Below, in pieces: positions 33,390 through 45,919 of a DNA stretch of 64,000 nt (its first letter is position 1; the number at the start of each line of letters is the position of its first letter). The notes below the pieces were generated by a model that made no database searches, had not been told where the DNA came from, and saw only the letters and a list, made by a program, of their open reading frames with translations. Position numbers and translations under genes: made by a program. The DNA is from Pseudomonadota bacterium (GTDB lineage Bacteria > Pseudomonadota > Gammaproteobacteria > QQUJ01). The stretch spans positions 1 to 64,000 of the forward strand of contig QQUJ01000029.1 of the NCBI GenBank assembly GCA_008501635.1, in the 5' to 3' direction.

Positions 33390-34499
33390 ATGGAACCGCA
33401 TGACACCCCAGCCACCTCCAGTTCCGCGATCCAACATCGCATAGACACCTTTCTCGAACTGGTGGTGAACCAGGGGGGATCCGACCTGCATCTGATATCG
33501 GGCAATCCACCTCGGATCCGGCTTTTTGGTGAAGTTGTCACCATCAAGTACCGCTCCCTTTCGCCCGACGAGACGCAGGACCTGCTCTACGAAATCATGC
33601 CACCCATGGCTAAACGTACGTTCGAGAGCGAACATGGTGTCGATTTCGCGTACGAGATCCCGCGCATGTCGCGCTTCCGCGTCAACGCGTTTCGCCATTT
33701 AGGCGGCATAGGCGCGGTATTTCGCGTCATACCCTCTAAGGTCCCCTCGCTGGAATCCATGCGTCTTCCCCCTATTTGCCGGGCTTTATGCGAAAACCGC
33801 AAAGGTCTGGTATTGGTCACAGGGCCCACCGGGTCGGGTAAATCCACCACATTGGCAGCCATGGTGGATCACATCAACGAGTCGCGAAAAGCCCATATCA
33901 TCACCATCGAAGATCCGATCGAATACCTGCATGATCGCAAAAGCAGTTTGATCAGTCAGCGCGAGGTGGGTATTCACACCGAGAGCTTTGCCGCTGCTCT
34001 GCGCTCAGCTTTGCGTGAAGACCCGAATGTGCTGTTGGTTGGTGAGATGCGCGACCTCGAGACCATTCACTTGGCCGCAACGGCCGCCGAAACCGGTATT
34101 CTGGTAATGGGTACACTCCACACCAACGGGGCGGCGGCCGCGGTCGATCGCATGATTAACGTGTTCCCGGCCAAGGAGCAGGCGCTGATTCGAACCATTC
34201 TCTCTACCTCGCTGGTGGGGGTCTTGTCACAGCAACTGGTGAGGCGTATCGATGGTCGTGGGCGACTCGCCGCTATAGAGGTGATGCTTAACACTTCCGC
34301 AGCTTCGAACATGATCCGTGAGGGCAAGACTGAACAGTTAGCCAATGTCATACAGGGTGGCGGCCTGATGGGCATGCAGAGCATGGATACCGCGCTGCGG
34401 CGACTGCTGGATGCCAAGCAGATTACAGGGACCGAAGCGTACATGAAATCGACCAACAAGGCCGATTTCCAGCAGTACTGCGAGGATCCGCTGGAGTAG
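33390..34499 (+). CDS. PilT/PilU-type ATPase, second copy
   Basis: 369 residues, the same family and arrangement as the gene 3 bp upstream: GGSDLHLISGNPPRIRLFGE, Walker A GPTGSGKSTT, ITIEDPIEY, Walker B DPNVLLVGEMRD, His box GILVMGTLHTNGA. It looks like a paralogue rather than a recent copy because many positions differ. Paired PilT-PilU genes exist in pilus clusters and can form mixed or stacked motors, but here they sit behind a kinase. Both Walker motifs are intact so both should hydrolyse ATP. The C-terminus ends FQQYCEDPLE. Confidence 0.9.
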   Translation: MEPHDTPATSSSAIQHRIDTFLELVVNQGGSDLHLISGNPPRIRLFGEVVTIKYRSLSPDETQDLLYEIMPPMAKRTFESEHGVDFAYEIPRMSRFRVNAFRHLGGIGAVFRVIPSKVPSLESMRLPPICRALCENRKGLVLVTGPTGSGKSTTLAAMVDHINESRKAHIITIEDPIEYLHDRKSSLISQREVGIHTESFAAALRSALREDPNVLLVGEMRDLETIHLAATAAETGILVMGTLHTNGAAAAVDRMINVFPAKEQALIRTILSTSLVGVLSQQLVRRIDGRGRLAAIEVMLNTSAASNMIREGKTEQLANVIQGGGLMGMQSMDTALRRLLDAKQITGTEAYMKSTNKADFQQYCEDPLE

Positions 34500-34616
34500 G
34501 TCTATCCCGCATAGGGACATTGCCAGCAATAATTTTTTGCTGATAATGGCTATAAGAACCTTGTGGGCCGAAGAAACAGGACAATTGAGCACAAATAGAG
34601 GCAGGAGTTTGACTTC

Positions 34617-35288
34617 ATGGCAAAGCTGATATTGACCCTGGATGGAGCGGTCATTAAGGAAATTGTTCTGGATCGCGACACCCTCAGCATCGGTCGCCGT
34701 CCAGGCAACGACATTCAACTGAATGATCTGGCGGTCAGCGGACGCCACGCGCTGCTGACGGCGTTGCACAACACCTATGTTGAAGATCTGGGTAGCACCA
34801 ATGGCACGCTGGTCAACGGTAAGAAGATCAAGAAGGCGATCATCAAGCACAGTGACGTCATCCAAATCGGCAGTCATCAGTTTACTTACCTGTCCAAGGA
34901 GGAGGTCGCGTACGAGCCGACCATGTTCCTCAAAGCTGAATTTGAACCCACCATGATGCTGGATACCGGAATGGGGAGCCGCAAGGTCACCGCGGATACC
35001 CGTGGCGGACCTCTGGGCGCGGTCAAGATTATGAGTGGGCCAATGAGCGGGAAAGTTCTGGAGCTGCGCAAACCGTTCAATACCGTCGGTATCAACGGGG
35101 TTAAAGTTGCATTGATCTCACGCGAAAGCGAAGGCTACACCATTCACGGTATCAAAAGCCGTAAACTGCGCCGCGCATCTGATTTGCCCACTGTAAACGG
35201 AACAGCTGTCGGTGATGGAAGTGTTCGTCTCAAAGAAAAAGACATCATCGAAATGGTGGAAACCAAAATGCAGTTCTTTTTTATGTAA
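34617..35288 (+). CDS. Double-FHA-domain protein
   Basis: 223 residues. A clear FHA domain occupies ~20-95: LSIGRRPGNDIQL, VSGRHALLTALH, DLGSTNGTLVNGKK. The C-terminal ~90 residues (GKVLELRKPFNTVG, SRESEGYTIHGI, TVNGTAVGDGSVRLKEKDIIEM) have the layout of a second FHA domain lacking the canonical Ser/Asn phosphopeptide residues. No membrane segment. It follows the second ATPase by 117 bp, possibly from its own promoter. By position it should read phosphothreonine marks laid by the HEAT-kinase; this is inference. Confidence 0.85.
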   Translation: MAKLILTLDGAVIKEIVLDRDTLSIGRRPGNDIQLNDLAVSGRHALLTALHNTYVEDLGSTNGTLVNGKKIKKAIIKHSDVIQIGSHQFTYLSKEEVAYEPTMFLKAEFEPTMMLDTGMGSRKVTADTRGGPLGAVKIMSGPMSGKVLELRKPFNTVGINGVKVALISRESEGYTIHGIKSRKLRRASDLPTVNGTAVGDGSVRLKEKDIIEMVETKMQFFFM

Positions 35289-35307
35289 CAGAACCCGTGT
35301 GTTCTGT
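35288..35307. terminator. Hairpin between convergent FHA gene and cysG
   Basis: ACAGAAC-CCGTGT-GTTCTGT is a perfect 7-bp stem starting at the FHA stop codon and ending 20 bp before the cysG stop. No T-run follows, so any terminator activity would be modest. Confidence 0.4.
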
Positions 35308-35327
35308 CGGTCACCAATAGCAGCGAT

Positions 35328-36731
35328 CTAAGTGTTGGCTGCCTGCCAGCCCTCGAACCATTGCAGTTTCTCGCGTAGCCTGACCACTTCGCCCACGATA
35401 ATCAGCGTGGGCGGTCGGATCTCCTGTCCTTCCATCACCTGATCCATGCTTTCCAGGGTACCGACCAGCACTCTCTGGTCGGCCGTCGTCCCCTTCTGCA
35501 CCAATGCGATGGGTGTCCGGGGTGGCATACCATGGGCGATCAATTGTTTACAGATGATTTTCAGGCCGTGCAGCCCCATGTAGAACACCACCGTCTGTTG
35601 CGGGTGGGCCAGTGCCTTCCAGTTAAGATTGGCTGTCCCGTCTTTAAGATGCCCGGTGACGAAGACGCAGGCCTGGGCGTAATCGCGATGGGTGAGCGGT
35701 ATACCTGCGTAGGAGGCGCAACCCGCGGCAGCGGTAATGCCGGGAACGACCTGAAAAGGTATCCCCTCCTCTGCAAGCGTTTCGATCTCTTCGCCTCCGC
35801 GGCCAAAGATAAACGGATCGCCGCCCTTCAGGCGCAGCACGCGCTTGCCATCCCGGGCCAATCTAACCATCAGTTGATTGATGTCGTCCTGCGGCAGGGT
35901 GTGACGATCGCGCTCCTTTCCAACATTGATTCTTTCCGCATCCCTGCGTGTCATATCGAGCACCTGCGGTGCCACCAGACGATCGAACAACACCACATCC
36001 GCCTGCTGCATGAGTCTCAATGCCCGGAAGGTCAGCAAATCGGGATCGCCAGGGCCACCGCCCACCAGATAGACCTCGCCGCTGGGTTGCTTGACGTGGT
36101 CTGCAGCCAACGCCTCTTCCAATGCCGCTTCGGCCGCTCGTTCCTGGCCACTGAAAACATACTCGGCGACCTGCCCCTGTAAAATCCGTTCCCAAAAGAT
36201 GCGACGATCTTCACCGTTCGAGAATCGTGCTTTGACCCGATCACGATACCGGCTGACCAGCTCGGCCAATCTGCCATAAGCCGCAGGTACCATCGATTCC
36301 AGGCGCGCACGTATCAGGCGCGCGAGCACCGGCGAGGCACCACCACTGGAAACTGCGGCGATCACGGGTGAACGATCCACGATCGCCGGCATTATGAAAC
36401 TGCACAAAGCAGGGTTATCGACGACATTGACCGGGATATTGCGTCGCTTGGCCTCCTCGGAAATCAACCGGTTCGTCGCCTCGTCGTCGGTTGCGGCATA
36501 GACCAGGGCATAGTCGCCATCGAGATCCTCGACCGCCGCCGTGCGTTCTGACCACTCGACTTGCCCCGCCGCATGCCACTCTTTCAGGCTGTGACTCAAC
36601 TCGGGGGCCACTACCACGACCTGCGCACCTGCCTGCAGAAGCAGCGCTACCTTACGGGCTGCAACTTCGCCACCGCCGACCACCAGGCAACGGCGTTGTT
36701 TCAGATTGATAAAAATCGGCAAGTAATCCAC
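35328..36731 (-). CDS. cysG: Siroheme synthase
   Basis: 467 residues, the fused trifunctional enzyme. The N-terminal dehydrogenase/ferrochelatase module starts [27 protein letters not shown]. The C-terminal uroporphyrinogen-III methyltransferase starts near residue 217 with [20 protein letters not shown] and includes [16 protein letters not shown] and [20 protein letters not shown]. It makes siroheme from uroporphyrinogen III, needed here for DsrAB and then amidated by DsrN. It stands convergent to the FHA gene and upstream of nothing obvious in the dsr operon, so it is not part of it. Length and motifs are complete. Confidence 0.96.
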   Translation of the reverse strand: MDYLPIFINLKQRRCLVVGGGEVAARKVALLLQAGAQVVVVAPELSHSLKEWHAAGQVEWSERTAAVEDLDGDYALVYAATDDEATNRLISEEAKRRNIPVNVVDNPALCSFIMPAIVDRSPVIAAVSSGGASPVLARLIRARLESMVPAAYGRLAELVSRYRDRVKARFSNGEDRRIFWERILQGQVAEYVFSGQERAAEAALEEALAADHVKQPSGEVYLVGGGPGDPDLLTFRALRLMQQADVVLFDRLVAPQVLDMTRRDAERINVGKERDRHTLPQDDINQLMVRLARDGKRVLRLKGGDPFIFGRGGEEIETLAEEGIPFQVVPGITAAAGCASYAGIPLTHRDYAQACVFVTGHLKDGTANLNWKALAHPQQTVVFYMGLHGLKIICKQLIAHGMPPRTPIALVQKGTTADQRVLVGTLESMDQVMEGQEIRPPTLIIVGEVVRLREKLQWFEGWQAANT

Positions 36732-36768
36732 GGGGACTCCCGTCTAGTTATCTCGATTGAGCACAGTT

Positions 36769-38360
<1,592 letters not shown>

Positions 38361-38403
38361 CACAATTTCCCGTCGATGGTTGGCTGCTCGCAGCAGAACG
38401 GCA

Positions 38404-38781
38404 TCATAGCTGGCGCGCCAGTGCAACTCCAACCCAGGCGGCACCTATGCACAATACGACGCTCAGCAGGACGTTGAGCCCGGCACGGAGCAGCGCCCCC
38501 TCCTCCAGCAGATTCAGTGTTTCCATGGAAAAGGTCGAGAACGTTGTGAAGGCTCCGAGAAAACCGATCAACAGGGCGGCCCGCCACTCTGCGCTAAGTG
38601 CCACACGGTCAAGCAGCCAGATATAGAGGAAACCCATCGCCAGCGAACCGACAACGTTGACTGCCAACGTTCCGTAGGGGAAACCCCGGCCCAGCAGTGC
38701 GTAGACCCCTGACGACATCCAGTAGCGTGCGAGCGCCCCTGAGGCGCCGCCCACGGCAATGGCTAATGTCTGATAGATCAT
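38404..38781 (-). CDS. crcB: Fluoride ion channel CrcB/FluC
   Basis: 125 residues with four transmembrane helices. The fluoride-channel motifs are visible: [13 protein letters not shown] in helix 1, [16 protein letters not shown] with the conserved Asn, and [16 protein letters not shown] with the Phe-box and Na-site Thr/Ser region. It exports fluoride to the periplasm as a dual-topology dimer. It overlaps the rarA stop by 4 bp (ATGA), so translation is coupled to rarA. No room exists for a fluoride riboswitch immediately upstream. Confidence 0.93.
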   Translation of the reverse strand: MIYQTLAIAVGGASGALARYWMSSGVYALLGRGFPYGTLAVNVVGSLAMGFLYIWLLDRVALSAEWRAALLIGFLGAFTTFSTFSMETLNLLEEGALLRAGLNVLLSVVLCIGAAWVGVALARQL

Positions 38782-40121
38782 TTCCTGCCGGTACTTCGGT
38801 CGCGAGCCCGCAGCGCCCTGAGATGCTCACCGATCCGTTGCTCCAGTCCCCGCTCCACCGGTTGATAGTAGGTACGTTCCGGCATCCCTTCCGGGAAGTA
38901 GCGCTCACCCGCCGCGTAACCGTCGCTCTCATCATGGGCGTAGCGGTAGTTCTCACCGTGACCGAGCGTTTTCATCAAAAGAGTCGGGGCGTTGCGCAGA
39001 TGCATGGGCACTTCGAGCGATCCGTATTTCTCAGCATCCTTTTGAGCTGCACCAAAAGCGACGTAGCCCGCGTTACTCTTTGGTGCACAAGCGAGATAGA
39101 GTACTGCCTGGGCCAGCGCCAACTCCCCTTCGGGACTGCCCAGGCGCTCTTGCACATCCCAGGCCGCCAGAGCCAGCTGCAAGGCGCGTGGGTCTGCATT
39201 CCCAACGTCTTCGCTGGCCATGCGAACCAGGCGCCGGGCAATGTACAGAGGATCGCAACCCCCGTCCAGCATCCTTGCCAACCAGTAGAGGGCGGCATCG
39301 GGCGCGGAACCACGAACCGATTTATGCAGCGCCGAAATCTGATCGTAGAACGCCTCCCCCCCTTTGTCGAAGCGGCGTAAGCCGCCACTCAACACCTCGG
39401 TCAGTATCTCATTGGATATCCGGTTGTCATCGTCGGCAAGCTCAGCGGCGATCTCCAGAAAGGTCAATGCACGACGGGCGTCGCCATCGGCCGCCGCGGC
39501 CAGGAGTTCGAGTGCGCCCTTCTCCAACCGCAATTGGCGCGCCCCAAAACCACGGGCTTCATCGGCCACCGCTCGCGACAAGAGCGCTCGAATGGCTTCG
39601 TGATCGAGCGATTTCAGTACATGGGTGCGCGCCCTGGACAGCAGGGCGTTGTTCAGTTCAAACGACGGGTTCTCCGTCGTCGCGCCGATAAAGGTGATGG
39701 TCCCATCTTCGACAAAGGGCAAGAAGGCGTCCTGTTGCGCTTTGTTGAACCGGTGCACCTCATCGACGAAAAGCAGGGTGCCATTGCCGTAGAGATCACG
39801 ATACTGATGTGCCTGGTCGATGGCAGCGCGAATCTCTTTGACACCGGATAAAACCGCCGAAAGCTGCAAGAACTGTGCGTTACCGCGGTTGGCGATGAGT
39901 TTGGCGAGCGTGGTCTTACCGGTACCCGGGGGGCCCCAGAGAATCATCGAATAGGGTTTGCCTGCCTCGATGGCCTTGCGCAGCGGTTTATCCGGGCCGA
40001 GAAGATGATCCTGACCTACGATGTCGTCAAGCTGCTGCGGGCGCATGCGGTCTGCGAGTGGACGCCCTGCCTCGCTTTCTTCGCGCGCAGGCACGGCAAA
40101 GAGATCACTGCCCGACGACAT
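38778..40121 (-). CDS. rarA: Replication-associated recombination protein A
   Basis: 447 residues, AAA+ ATPase of the RarA/MgsA/WRNIP1 group that acts at stalled forks. Visible are [23 protein letters not shown], Walker [13 protein letters not shown], Walker [17 protein letters not shown], sensor 1 [15 protein letters not shown] and the C-terminal tetramerisation part with [17 protein letters not shown]. The ATG giving MSSGSDLFA overlaps the lolA end by 17 bp; seven residues more would come from an earlier start. The lolA-rarA-crcB-serS order is common in gammaproteobacteria. Confidence 0.95.
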   Translation of the reverse strand: MSSGSDLFAVPAREESEAGRPLADRMRPQQLDDIVGQDHLLGPDKPLRKAIEAGKPYSMILWGPPGTGKTTLAKLIANRGNAQFLQLSAVLSGVKEIRAAIDQAHQYRDLYGNGTLLFVDEVHRFNKAQQDAFLPFVEDGTITFIGATTENPSFELNNALLSRARTHVLKSLDHEAIRALLSRAVADEARGFGARQLRLEKGALELLAAAADGDARRALTFLEIAAELADDDNRISNEILTEVLSGGLRRFDKGGEAFYDQISALHKSVRGSAPDAALYWLARMLDGGCDPLYIARRLVRMASEDVGNADPRALQLALAAWDVQERLGSPEGELALAQAVLYLACAPKSNAGYVAFGAAQKDAEKYGSLEVPMHLRNAPTLLMKTLGHGENYRYAHDESDGYAAGERYFPEGMPERTYYQPVERGLEQRIGEHLRALRARDRSTGRK

Positions 40122-40725
40122 CGACACCCGCAGGAGGAACAAATTGGAACCGTGCTGCAGCGACGGGGGGATCGACCTCCACCTCGGTAAACCGGAATCG
40201 TGTCAATTGTCCAAAACTGTCCACCAACTCCATGGTGCTGAGTTTTCTTTTCACAAACCCGATACGCACTTTCTCGAAGTTGCTGTCAGGCTCCTTGGGT
40301 ATCAATTCCACCCATTCAGCGCCGTCGCGCGTTCCCATGGGCTGATAGGTAAAGCTGGCGTCAAGTTCGATGCCGCCGCTCAACAGCAACGACGGGGCGC
40401 TGCCAAGAGCGGTTGAAAGTGGTTTTACAGTCACCTGTTCGAGTTCGGTGTCGTAAATCCATATGCGTTCCCCATCGGCAACAATCTGCTGCGGGTAGGG
40501 TTTCTGGTAGTCCCAGCGGAAGCGCCCAGGCCGCAGCAGTTCCAAGCGTCCCGACGAGCGTAATATGCGCTTGCTTTGGGAATCCTCCACACTCTGCTCG
40601 AAGGCGGCTTTGAGACTGCGGGTCTGCTCGACAAGGACGCGCAGCGAGGCCACTGCGTCGTCCGCTGCCGCTGCCGGCACCGTCCATGTCAGGAGCACTC
40701 CCACCATCAATATCGTGAGTCGCAT
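40105..40725 (-). CDS. lolA: Outer-membrane lipoprotein carrier LolA
   Basis: 206 residues with a Sec signal peptide [21 protein letters not shown]. The mature part has the open half-barrel features: [47 protein letters not shown], and C-terminal [10 protein letters not shown]. It carries lipoproteins released by LolCDE through the periplasm to LolB. It starts 8 bp after the ftsK stop, overlapping rarA at its end, so all three are cotranscribed. An alternative start four codons upstream is possible. Confidence 0.93.
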   Translation of the reverse strand: MRLTILMVGVLLTWTVPAAAADDAVASLRVLVEQTRSLKAAFEQSVEDSQSKRILRSSGRLELLRPGRFRWDYQKPYPQQIVADGERIWIYDTELEQVTVKPLSTALGSAPSLLLSGGIELDASFTYQPMGTRDGAEWVELIPKEPDSNFEKVRIGFVKRKLSTMELVDSFGQLTRFRFTEVEVDPPVAAARFQFVPPAGVDVVGQ

Positions 40726-40733
40726 AGCAGAGA

Positions 40734-43052
40734 TCAATCCTTGGGTGGAGGGGGTGCCAGCACCTCGCGGGCGCCATTGGACTGCATGGAACTGACAATG
40801 CCAGCGCGCTCCATCGCCTCCACCAGGCGCGCCGCCCGGTTATAGCCGATCTTGAGATGACGCTGCACGCCCGAGACCGATGCCCGTCGCGTATCGGTCA
40901 CTATCTGCACTGCCTGATCGTACAGCGGATCTTCCTCGGCATTGCCGTTACCACCGTTGCCATTGATACTGAACCCGCCGCCATCATCGCCACCCTCGAC
41001 GAGAATCTCATCCAGGTAGTTGGGTTCGCCACTCGTCTTCAAGTGGCTCACCACCTCATGGACTTCGTGATCAGCCACGTACGCCCCGTGAACGCGCTGA
41101 GGGATTCCAGTACCCGGCGCCAGATATAGCATGTCGCCGTGTCCGAGCAGTTGTTCGGCCCCCATCTGATCCAGAATGGTGCGCGAATCAACCCGCGAGG
41201 AGACCTGGAACGCGATTCGCGTCGGTATGTTTGCCTTGATCAGGCCGGTAATTACATCCACCGAAGGCCGCTGGGTCGCCAGAATCAGGTGAATGCCCGA
41301 GGCACGCGCCTTCTGCGCCAATCGAGCGATAAGCTCTTCCACCTTCTTACCCACCACCATCATCATGTCGGCCAGTTCATCCACCACCACGACAATGAAA
41401 GGCATCGGCTCGAGGGTGGGAACCGCGGTCAATGCAGGATCGGCCCCGGTGGCCGCCAGATCCCACAAGGGATCGGGAATCGGCGCTCCACCATCGATTG
41501 CCTCCTGAACCTTGCGGTTATAGCCGGCGAGGTTGCGCACACCCAAAGCCGCCATCAACCGGTAGCGGCGCTCCATCTCCCCGATGCACCAGCGAAAGGC
41601 GCTCGCCGCCTCCTTCATATCGGTTACCACCGGTGTCAGCAGATGCGGAATCCCGTCGTAGATCGAGAGCTCGAGCATCTTGGGGTCGATCATGATGAGT
41701 CGCACCTGACTCGGAAGCGTCTTGTAGAGGATGCTGAGCAGCATGGCGTTGAGCGCCACCGACTTACCCGAGCCGGTGGTACCCGCCACCAGCAGGTGGG
41801 GCATTTTGCACAAATCCACCACCACTGGCTGGCCGCTGATGTCTTTCCCCAATGCCAGGGAGAGGGGTGAGATCGCCTTGTCGTAATGGCGTGACTTGAG
41901 GATCTCGCTGAGGTAGACCAACTCGCGGTGTTCGTTGGGAATCTCCAGGCCGACGACCGATTTTCCCGGCACCACTTCGACCACGCGCACGCTCACCACC
42001 GACAGCGAGCGCGCCAGATCCTTGGCCAGATTCGTGATCTGGCTGACTTTCACACCCGCCGCCGGTTGCACCTCGAATCGGGTAATGACCGGACCGGGAT
42101 TGACGGCCACCACCTCAACTTCGACACCGAAATCATGCAGTTTGATCTCGACTAGACGCGACATCGCCTCGAGCGTTTCAGTGGAGTAGCCCTGGCCGGA
42201 GCTCTGCGCCTTATCGAGCAGCGTCAGCGGTGGCAATTCGTTGCTGGATGGCGCCCGAAAGAGTTCCACCTGGCGCTCTTTCTCGACTCGTTCGCTCACC
42301 TCCACCGGTTTGATCACCGGCTCGATCCGCACCGGTGTCCGTTCCCTGCGTTTGACGGTATCGGCAATCGTAACCTTCTCGCGTTCCACCTTGGATTGAC
42401 GGCCCGCCCAGTAGTCGCGAACGCGGTCGAATCCGTGCGAGAGAGCACTCATCGCCGCGAGCGTGTAGTAGCCCACCGCATCCATCACCGCAAGCCAGGA
42501 AAGATTCGTAAGTAGCGTGACTCCGACCAGAAACAGCGCAAGAAGAAACAGCGTAGCCCCCAACACGTTGACTACATGGACCAAACCGCCCGCCACCCCG
42601 GCGCCCACTATCCCACCAGCCGTTTCCGGCAGCGCCAGCATCACCGGATTGAAGTGCAGTGCCGCCAGGCCGCATCCCCCCATCAGTGTCAGTAGAAATC
42701 CCCCGCCACGGAGACTCAGCCTCCGGGGATCGAGGTGCGGATCGGCCTCCGAATCCTTGAACACCAGCCAGCCGACATAGATGAAAAGTATCGGCAGGAG
42801 AAAGGCCAGATAGCCGAACAGGTAGAGCACGACGTCGGCAAACCATGCACCGGCCATACCCCCGCTGTTGGCCACCTGCGGATTGGTGCCGCTGAACGAC
42901 CAGCCCGGATCGTTGGGATCGTACGATCCCAACGAAATGAGCAGATAGAGTGCGATAACGGCGCAGATCAACAAGACACCTTCGCGCAATCCGCGAGAGA
43001 GGTGTCGGGTGAGCTGCGGCCCGACGCTTTTCTTTCGTGTCGCTTGGGCCAA
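40734..43052 (-). CDS. ftsK: DNA translocase FtsK
   Basis: 772 residues. Four N-terminal helices (from [20 protein letters not shown]) hold it at the septum. A short linker is followed by the motor: Walker [17 protein letters not shown], Walker [16 protein letters not shown], and [26 protein letters not shown]. The C-terminal gamma domain ([24 protein letters not shown]) binds KOPS sites and activates XerCD. The linker is shorter than in E. coli FtsK, like SpoIIIE/Pseudomonas types. It is read convergently away from trxB, with a 400-bp gap between. Confidence 0.96.
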   Translation of the reverse strand: MAQATRKKSVGPQLTRHLSRGLREGVLLICAVIALYLLISLGSYDPNDPGWSFSGTNPQVANSGGMAGAWFADVVLYLFGYLAFLLPILFIYVGWLVFKDSEADPHLDPRRLSLRGGGFLLTLMGGCGLAALHFNPVMLALPETAGGIVGAGVAGGLVHVVNVLGATLFLLALFLVGVTLLTNLSWLAVMDAVGYYTLAAMSALSHGFDRVRDYWAGRQSKVEREKVTIADTVKRRERTPVRIEPVIKPVEVSERVEKERQVELFRAPSSNELPPLTLLDKAQSSGQGYSTETLEAMSRLVEIKLHDFGVEVEVVAVNPGPVITRFEVQPAAGVKVSQITNLAKDLARSLSVVSVRVVEVVPGKSVVGLEIPNEHRELVYLSEILKSRHYDKAISPLSLALGKDISGQPVVVDLCKMPHLLVAGTTGSGKSVALNAMLLSILYKTLPSQVRLIMIDPKMLELSIYDGIPHLLTPVVTDMKEAASAFRWCIGEMERRYRLMAALGVRNLAGYNRKVQEAIDGGAPIPDPLWDLAATGADPALTAVPTLEPMPFIVVVVDELADMMMVVGKKVEELIARLAQKARASGIHLILATQRPSVDVITGLIKANIPTRIAFQVSSRVDSRTILDQMGAEQLLGHGDMLYLAPGTGIPQRVHGAYVADHEVHEVVSHLKTSGEPNYLDEILVEGGDDGGGFSINGNGGNGNAEEDPLYDQAVQIVTDTRRASVSGVQRHLKIGYNRAARLVEAMERAGIVSSMQSNGAREVLAPPPPKD

Positions 43053-44422
<1,370 letters not shown>

Positions 44423-44423
44423 T

Positions 44424-44927
44424 TCACTCCTCGATCAAGACTCGCATACCCACCGGTATCCGATCGAACAGTTCCACGATATCCGTGTTGCGCATGCGTA
44501 TACAGCCGTGTGACTCCGGCCTTCCCATGGGCTCGCTGTCGGGGCAACCGTGGATGTAGATAAACCGGCGCATGGTATCAACAATGCCGAGTCGGTTGCG
44601 GCCAGTCTCGAGGCCGCTCAGCCATAGAATGCGGGTCAGTATCCAGTCTCGCCCCGGATGGGCGGCGGCCAACCGCGCTGTATAGACTTCACCCGTAGGG
44701 CGTCGCGCTGTGAACACTGCGCCGTGTGGCTGCCGCGCTCCGATCTTGGCACGCACCTGATGCCACCCCCTTGGGGTCTGCGCGCTGCCCGACCGTTCTC
44801 CGGCACCCGCTTTTCCCGTCGATACCGGGTAGCTCGCCAGGCACTGAGCATCCGCGATAATCTCCAACCGTTGCTGCTTGAGATCGATACGCAGGTAGTG
44901 CCGCGGGCGGTCGATGCTTGCTGTCAT
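44424..44927 (-). CDS. L,D-transpeptidase (YkuD), no signal peptide
   Basis: 167 residues with a complete YkuD domain: LRIDLKQQRLEII, YPVSTGKAG, TPRGWHQV, and the catalytic HGCP ... SHGCIRM with the active Cys after SHG. Such enzymes cross-link peptidoglycan or anchor proteins. The predicted start MTASIDRPRHYLRID lacks an export signal, odd for a periplasmic enzyme; a longer frame upstream gives no signal either because it overlaps the CYTH gene. It overlaps that gene by 4 bp, so the two are coupled. Confidence 0.88.
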   Translation of the reverse strand: MTASIDRPRHYLRIDLKQQRLEIIADAQCLASYPVSTGKAGAGERSGSAQTPRGWHQVRAKIGARQPHGAVFTARRPTGEVYTARLAAAHPGRDWILTRILWLSGLETGRNRLGIVDTMRRFIYIHGCPDSEPMGRPESHGCIRMRNTDIVELFDRIPVGMRVLIEE

Positions 44928-45394
44928 GCCCACTCCCGATAAGGGTGTTCCGCAAGATAGGCGTTGTAATAGCGTGGATCGTCGGAGACTTCCGCTCCCG
45001 CCCAATCGGGCAGGACGAATGTTTCGTCGGCATGCTGCAGTTCGATTTCCGCCAGCACCAACCCGCTGTTGCCACCCGCAAAAACATCGACCTCCCAGGT
45101 GTGCTCGGCGCAGGGCACCCAGTAGCGCGTTTTCGCAATATGTCGTCCACCACAATGAAATTCGAGTAACTGTTCAGCATCTTCCAGCGGAACCAGGTAT
45201 TCAAATTCCGCTCGTGAGATACCGCTGCTGCACCCCTTGATCGTAATCCATGCCTGATCGCCGGCTACGCGCACTCTGACGCTGGCCTCCGGTCCGCGCG
45301 CCAGATATCCCTGACGTACCGCGACCGATCGCACCGCGCGCGCTTTCCAGCCATCCGATCGGGTCAGAAATTTACGTTCAATCTCGATTCCCAT
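44924..45394 (-). CDS. CYTH-domain phosphohydrolase (inorganic triphosphatase-like)
   Basis: 156 residues. The start MGIEIERKFL is the ExExK motif that binds the triphosphate in the CYTH tunnel fold. Alternating charged strands VRVRVAGDQAWITIKG, EFEYLVP, WEVDVF and LAEIELQHADE supply further metal and phosphate ligands. Members hydrolyse inorganic tri-phosphate or other triphosphates; which one is unknown. An upstream in-frame start is possible but adds unlike residues. It is coupled to the L,D-transpeptidase by a 4-bp overlap and diverges from the gene at 45446. Confidence 0.88.
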   Translation of the reverse strand: MGIEIERKFLTRSDGWKARAVRSVAVRQGYLARGPEASVRVRVAGDQAWITIKGCSSGISRAEFEYLVPLEDAEQLLEFHCGGRHIAKTRYWVPCAEHTWEVDVFAGGNSGLVLAEIELQHADETFVLPDWAGAEVSDDPRYYNAYLAEHPYREWA

Positions 45395-45445
45395 CGCCAC
45401 GCCACCCGCCCCTGGTGCCGCCCAGTGTATCCTTGTGGGTAGGTT

Positions 45446-45880
45446 ATGGTCAGCCTCCAAACCATGGAAAACCGCTCTACCCTGCTGTTCGTCTACGGCA
45501 CCCTGCTTACCGGTACGGGTGATGCGGCGCTGGATCGTCTGTTAAAGCGCTGTCTTGTACCGCTCAACGATGCCGTCGTACGGGGTAGGCTATATCGATT
45601 GGGCGGCTATCCGGGTGCGGTTCCCGACCCCGAGTGCCAGACCAGGGTTCCTGGCGTCATCGTTCATGTCCGCCACGCCAGGTTCTGTTGGCCGAGATTG
45701 GATCGTTACGAAGATTGCGGAAGACTCTACACGCGGGAACGCATTACTGCTTTTGCGCTCCCGGGCGGCGTACCGGTCTCATGTTGGATCTATCGCTACC
45801 GCGGGCGAACCCGGTTCCGTCAACGCATTCGTTCCGCTGAATATCAGGCCGTGCGCAGGTACAAGTCACCCCCTGCTTAA
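45446..45880 (+). CDS. Gamma-glutamylcyclotransferase-like protein
   Basis: 144 residues, GGCT/AIG2-like fold. The signature FVYGTLLTGTG is near the N-terminus and the family's catalytic Glu region may be LDRYEDCGRLYTRERI. Members act on gamma-glutamyl amines or peptides to release 5-oxoproline; the substrate here is unknown. A basic C-terminal tail (YRGRTRFRQRIRS, AVRRYKSPPA) is not usual. A start six codons later (45464) is equally possible. It starts 51 bp from the divergent CYTH gene and ends 39 bp before the convergent rlmD stop. Confidence 0.78.
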   Translation: MVSLQTMENRSTLLFVYGTLLTGTGDAALDRLLKRCLVPLNDAVVRGRLYRLGGYPGAVPDPECQTRVPGVIVHVRHARFCWPRLDRYEDCGRLYTRERITAFALPGGVPVSCWIYRYRGRTRFRQRIRSAEYQAVRRYKSPPA

Positions 45881-45919
45881 CCACCCGCCTGGGACGCCAA
45901 CCAGCCGCATCCCCCGCGG

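Noticed and set aside
38404-38800. A fluoride riboswitch upstream of crcB
   Set aside because: The crcB start overlaps the rarA stop, leaving no untranslated leader.
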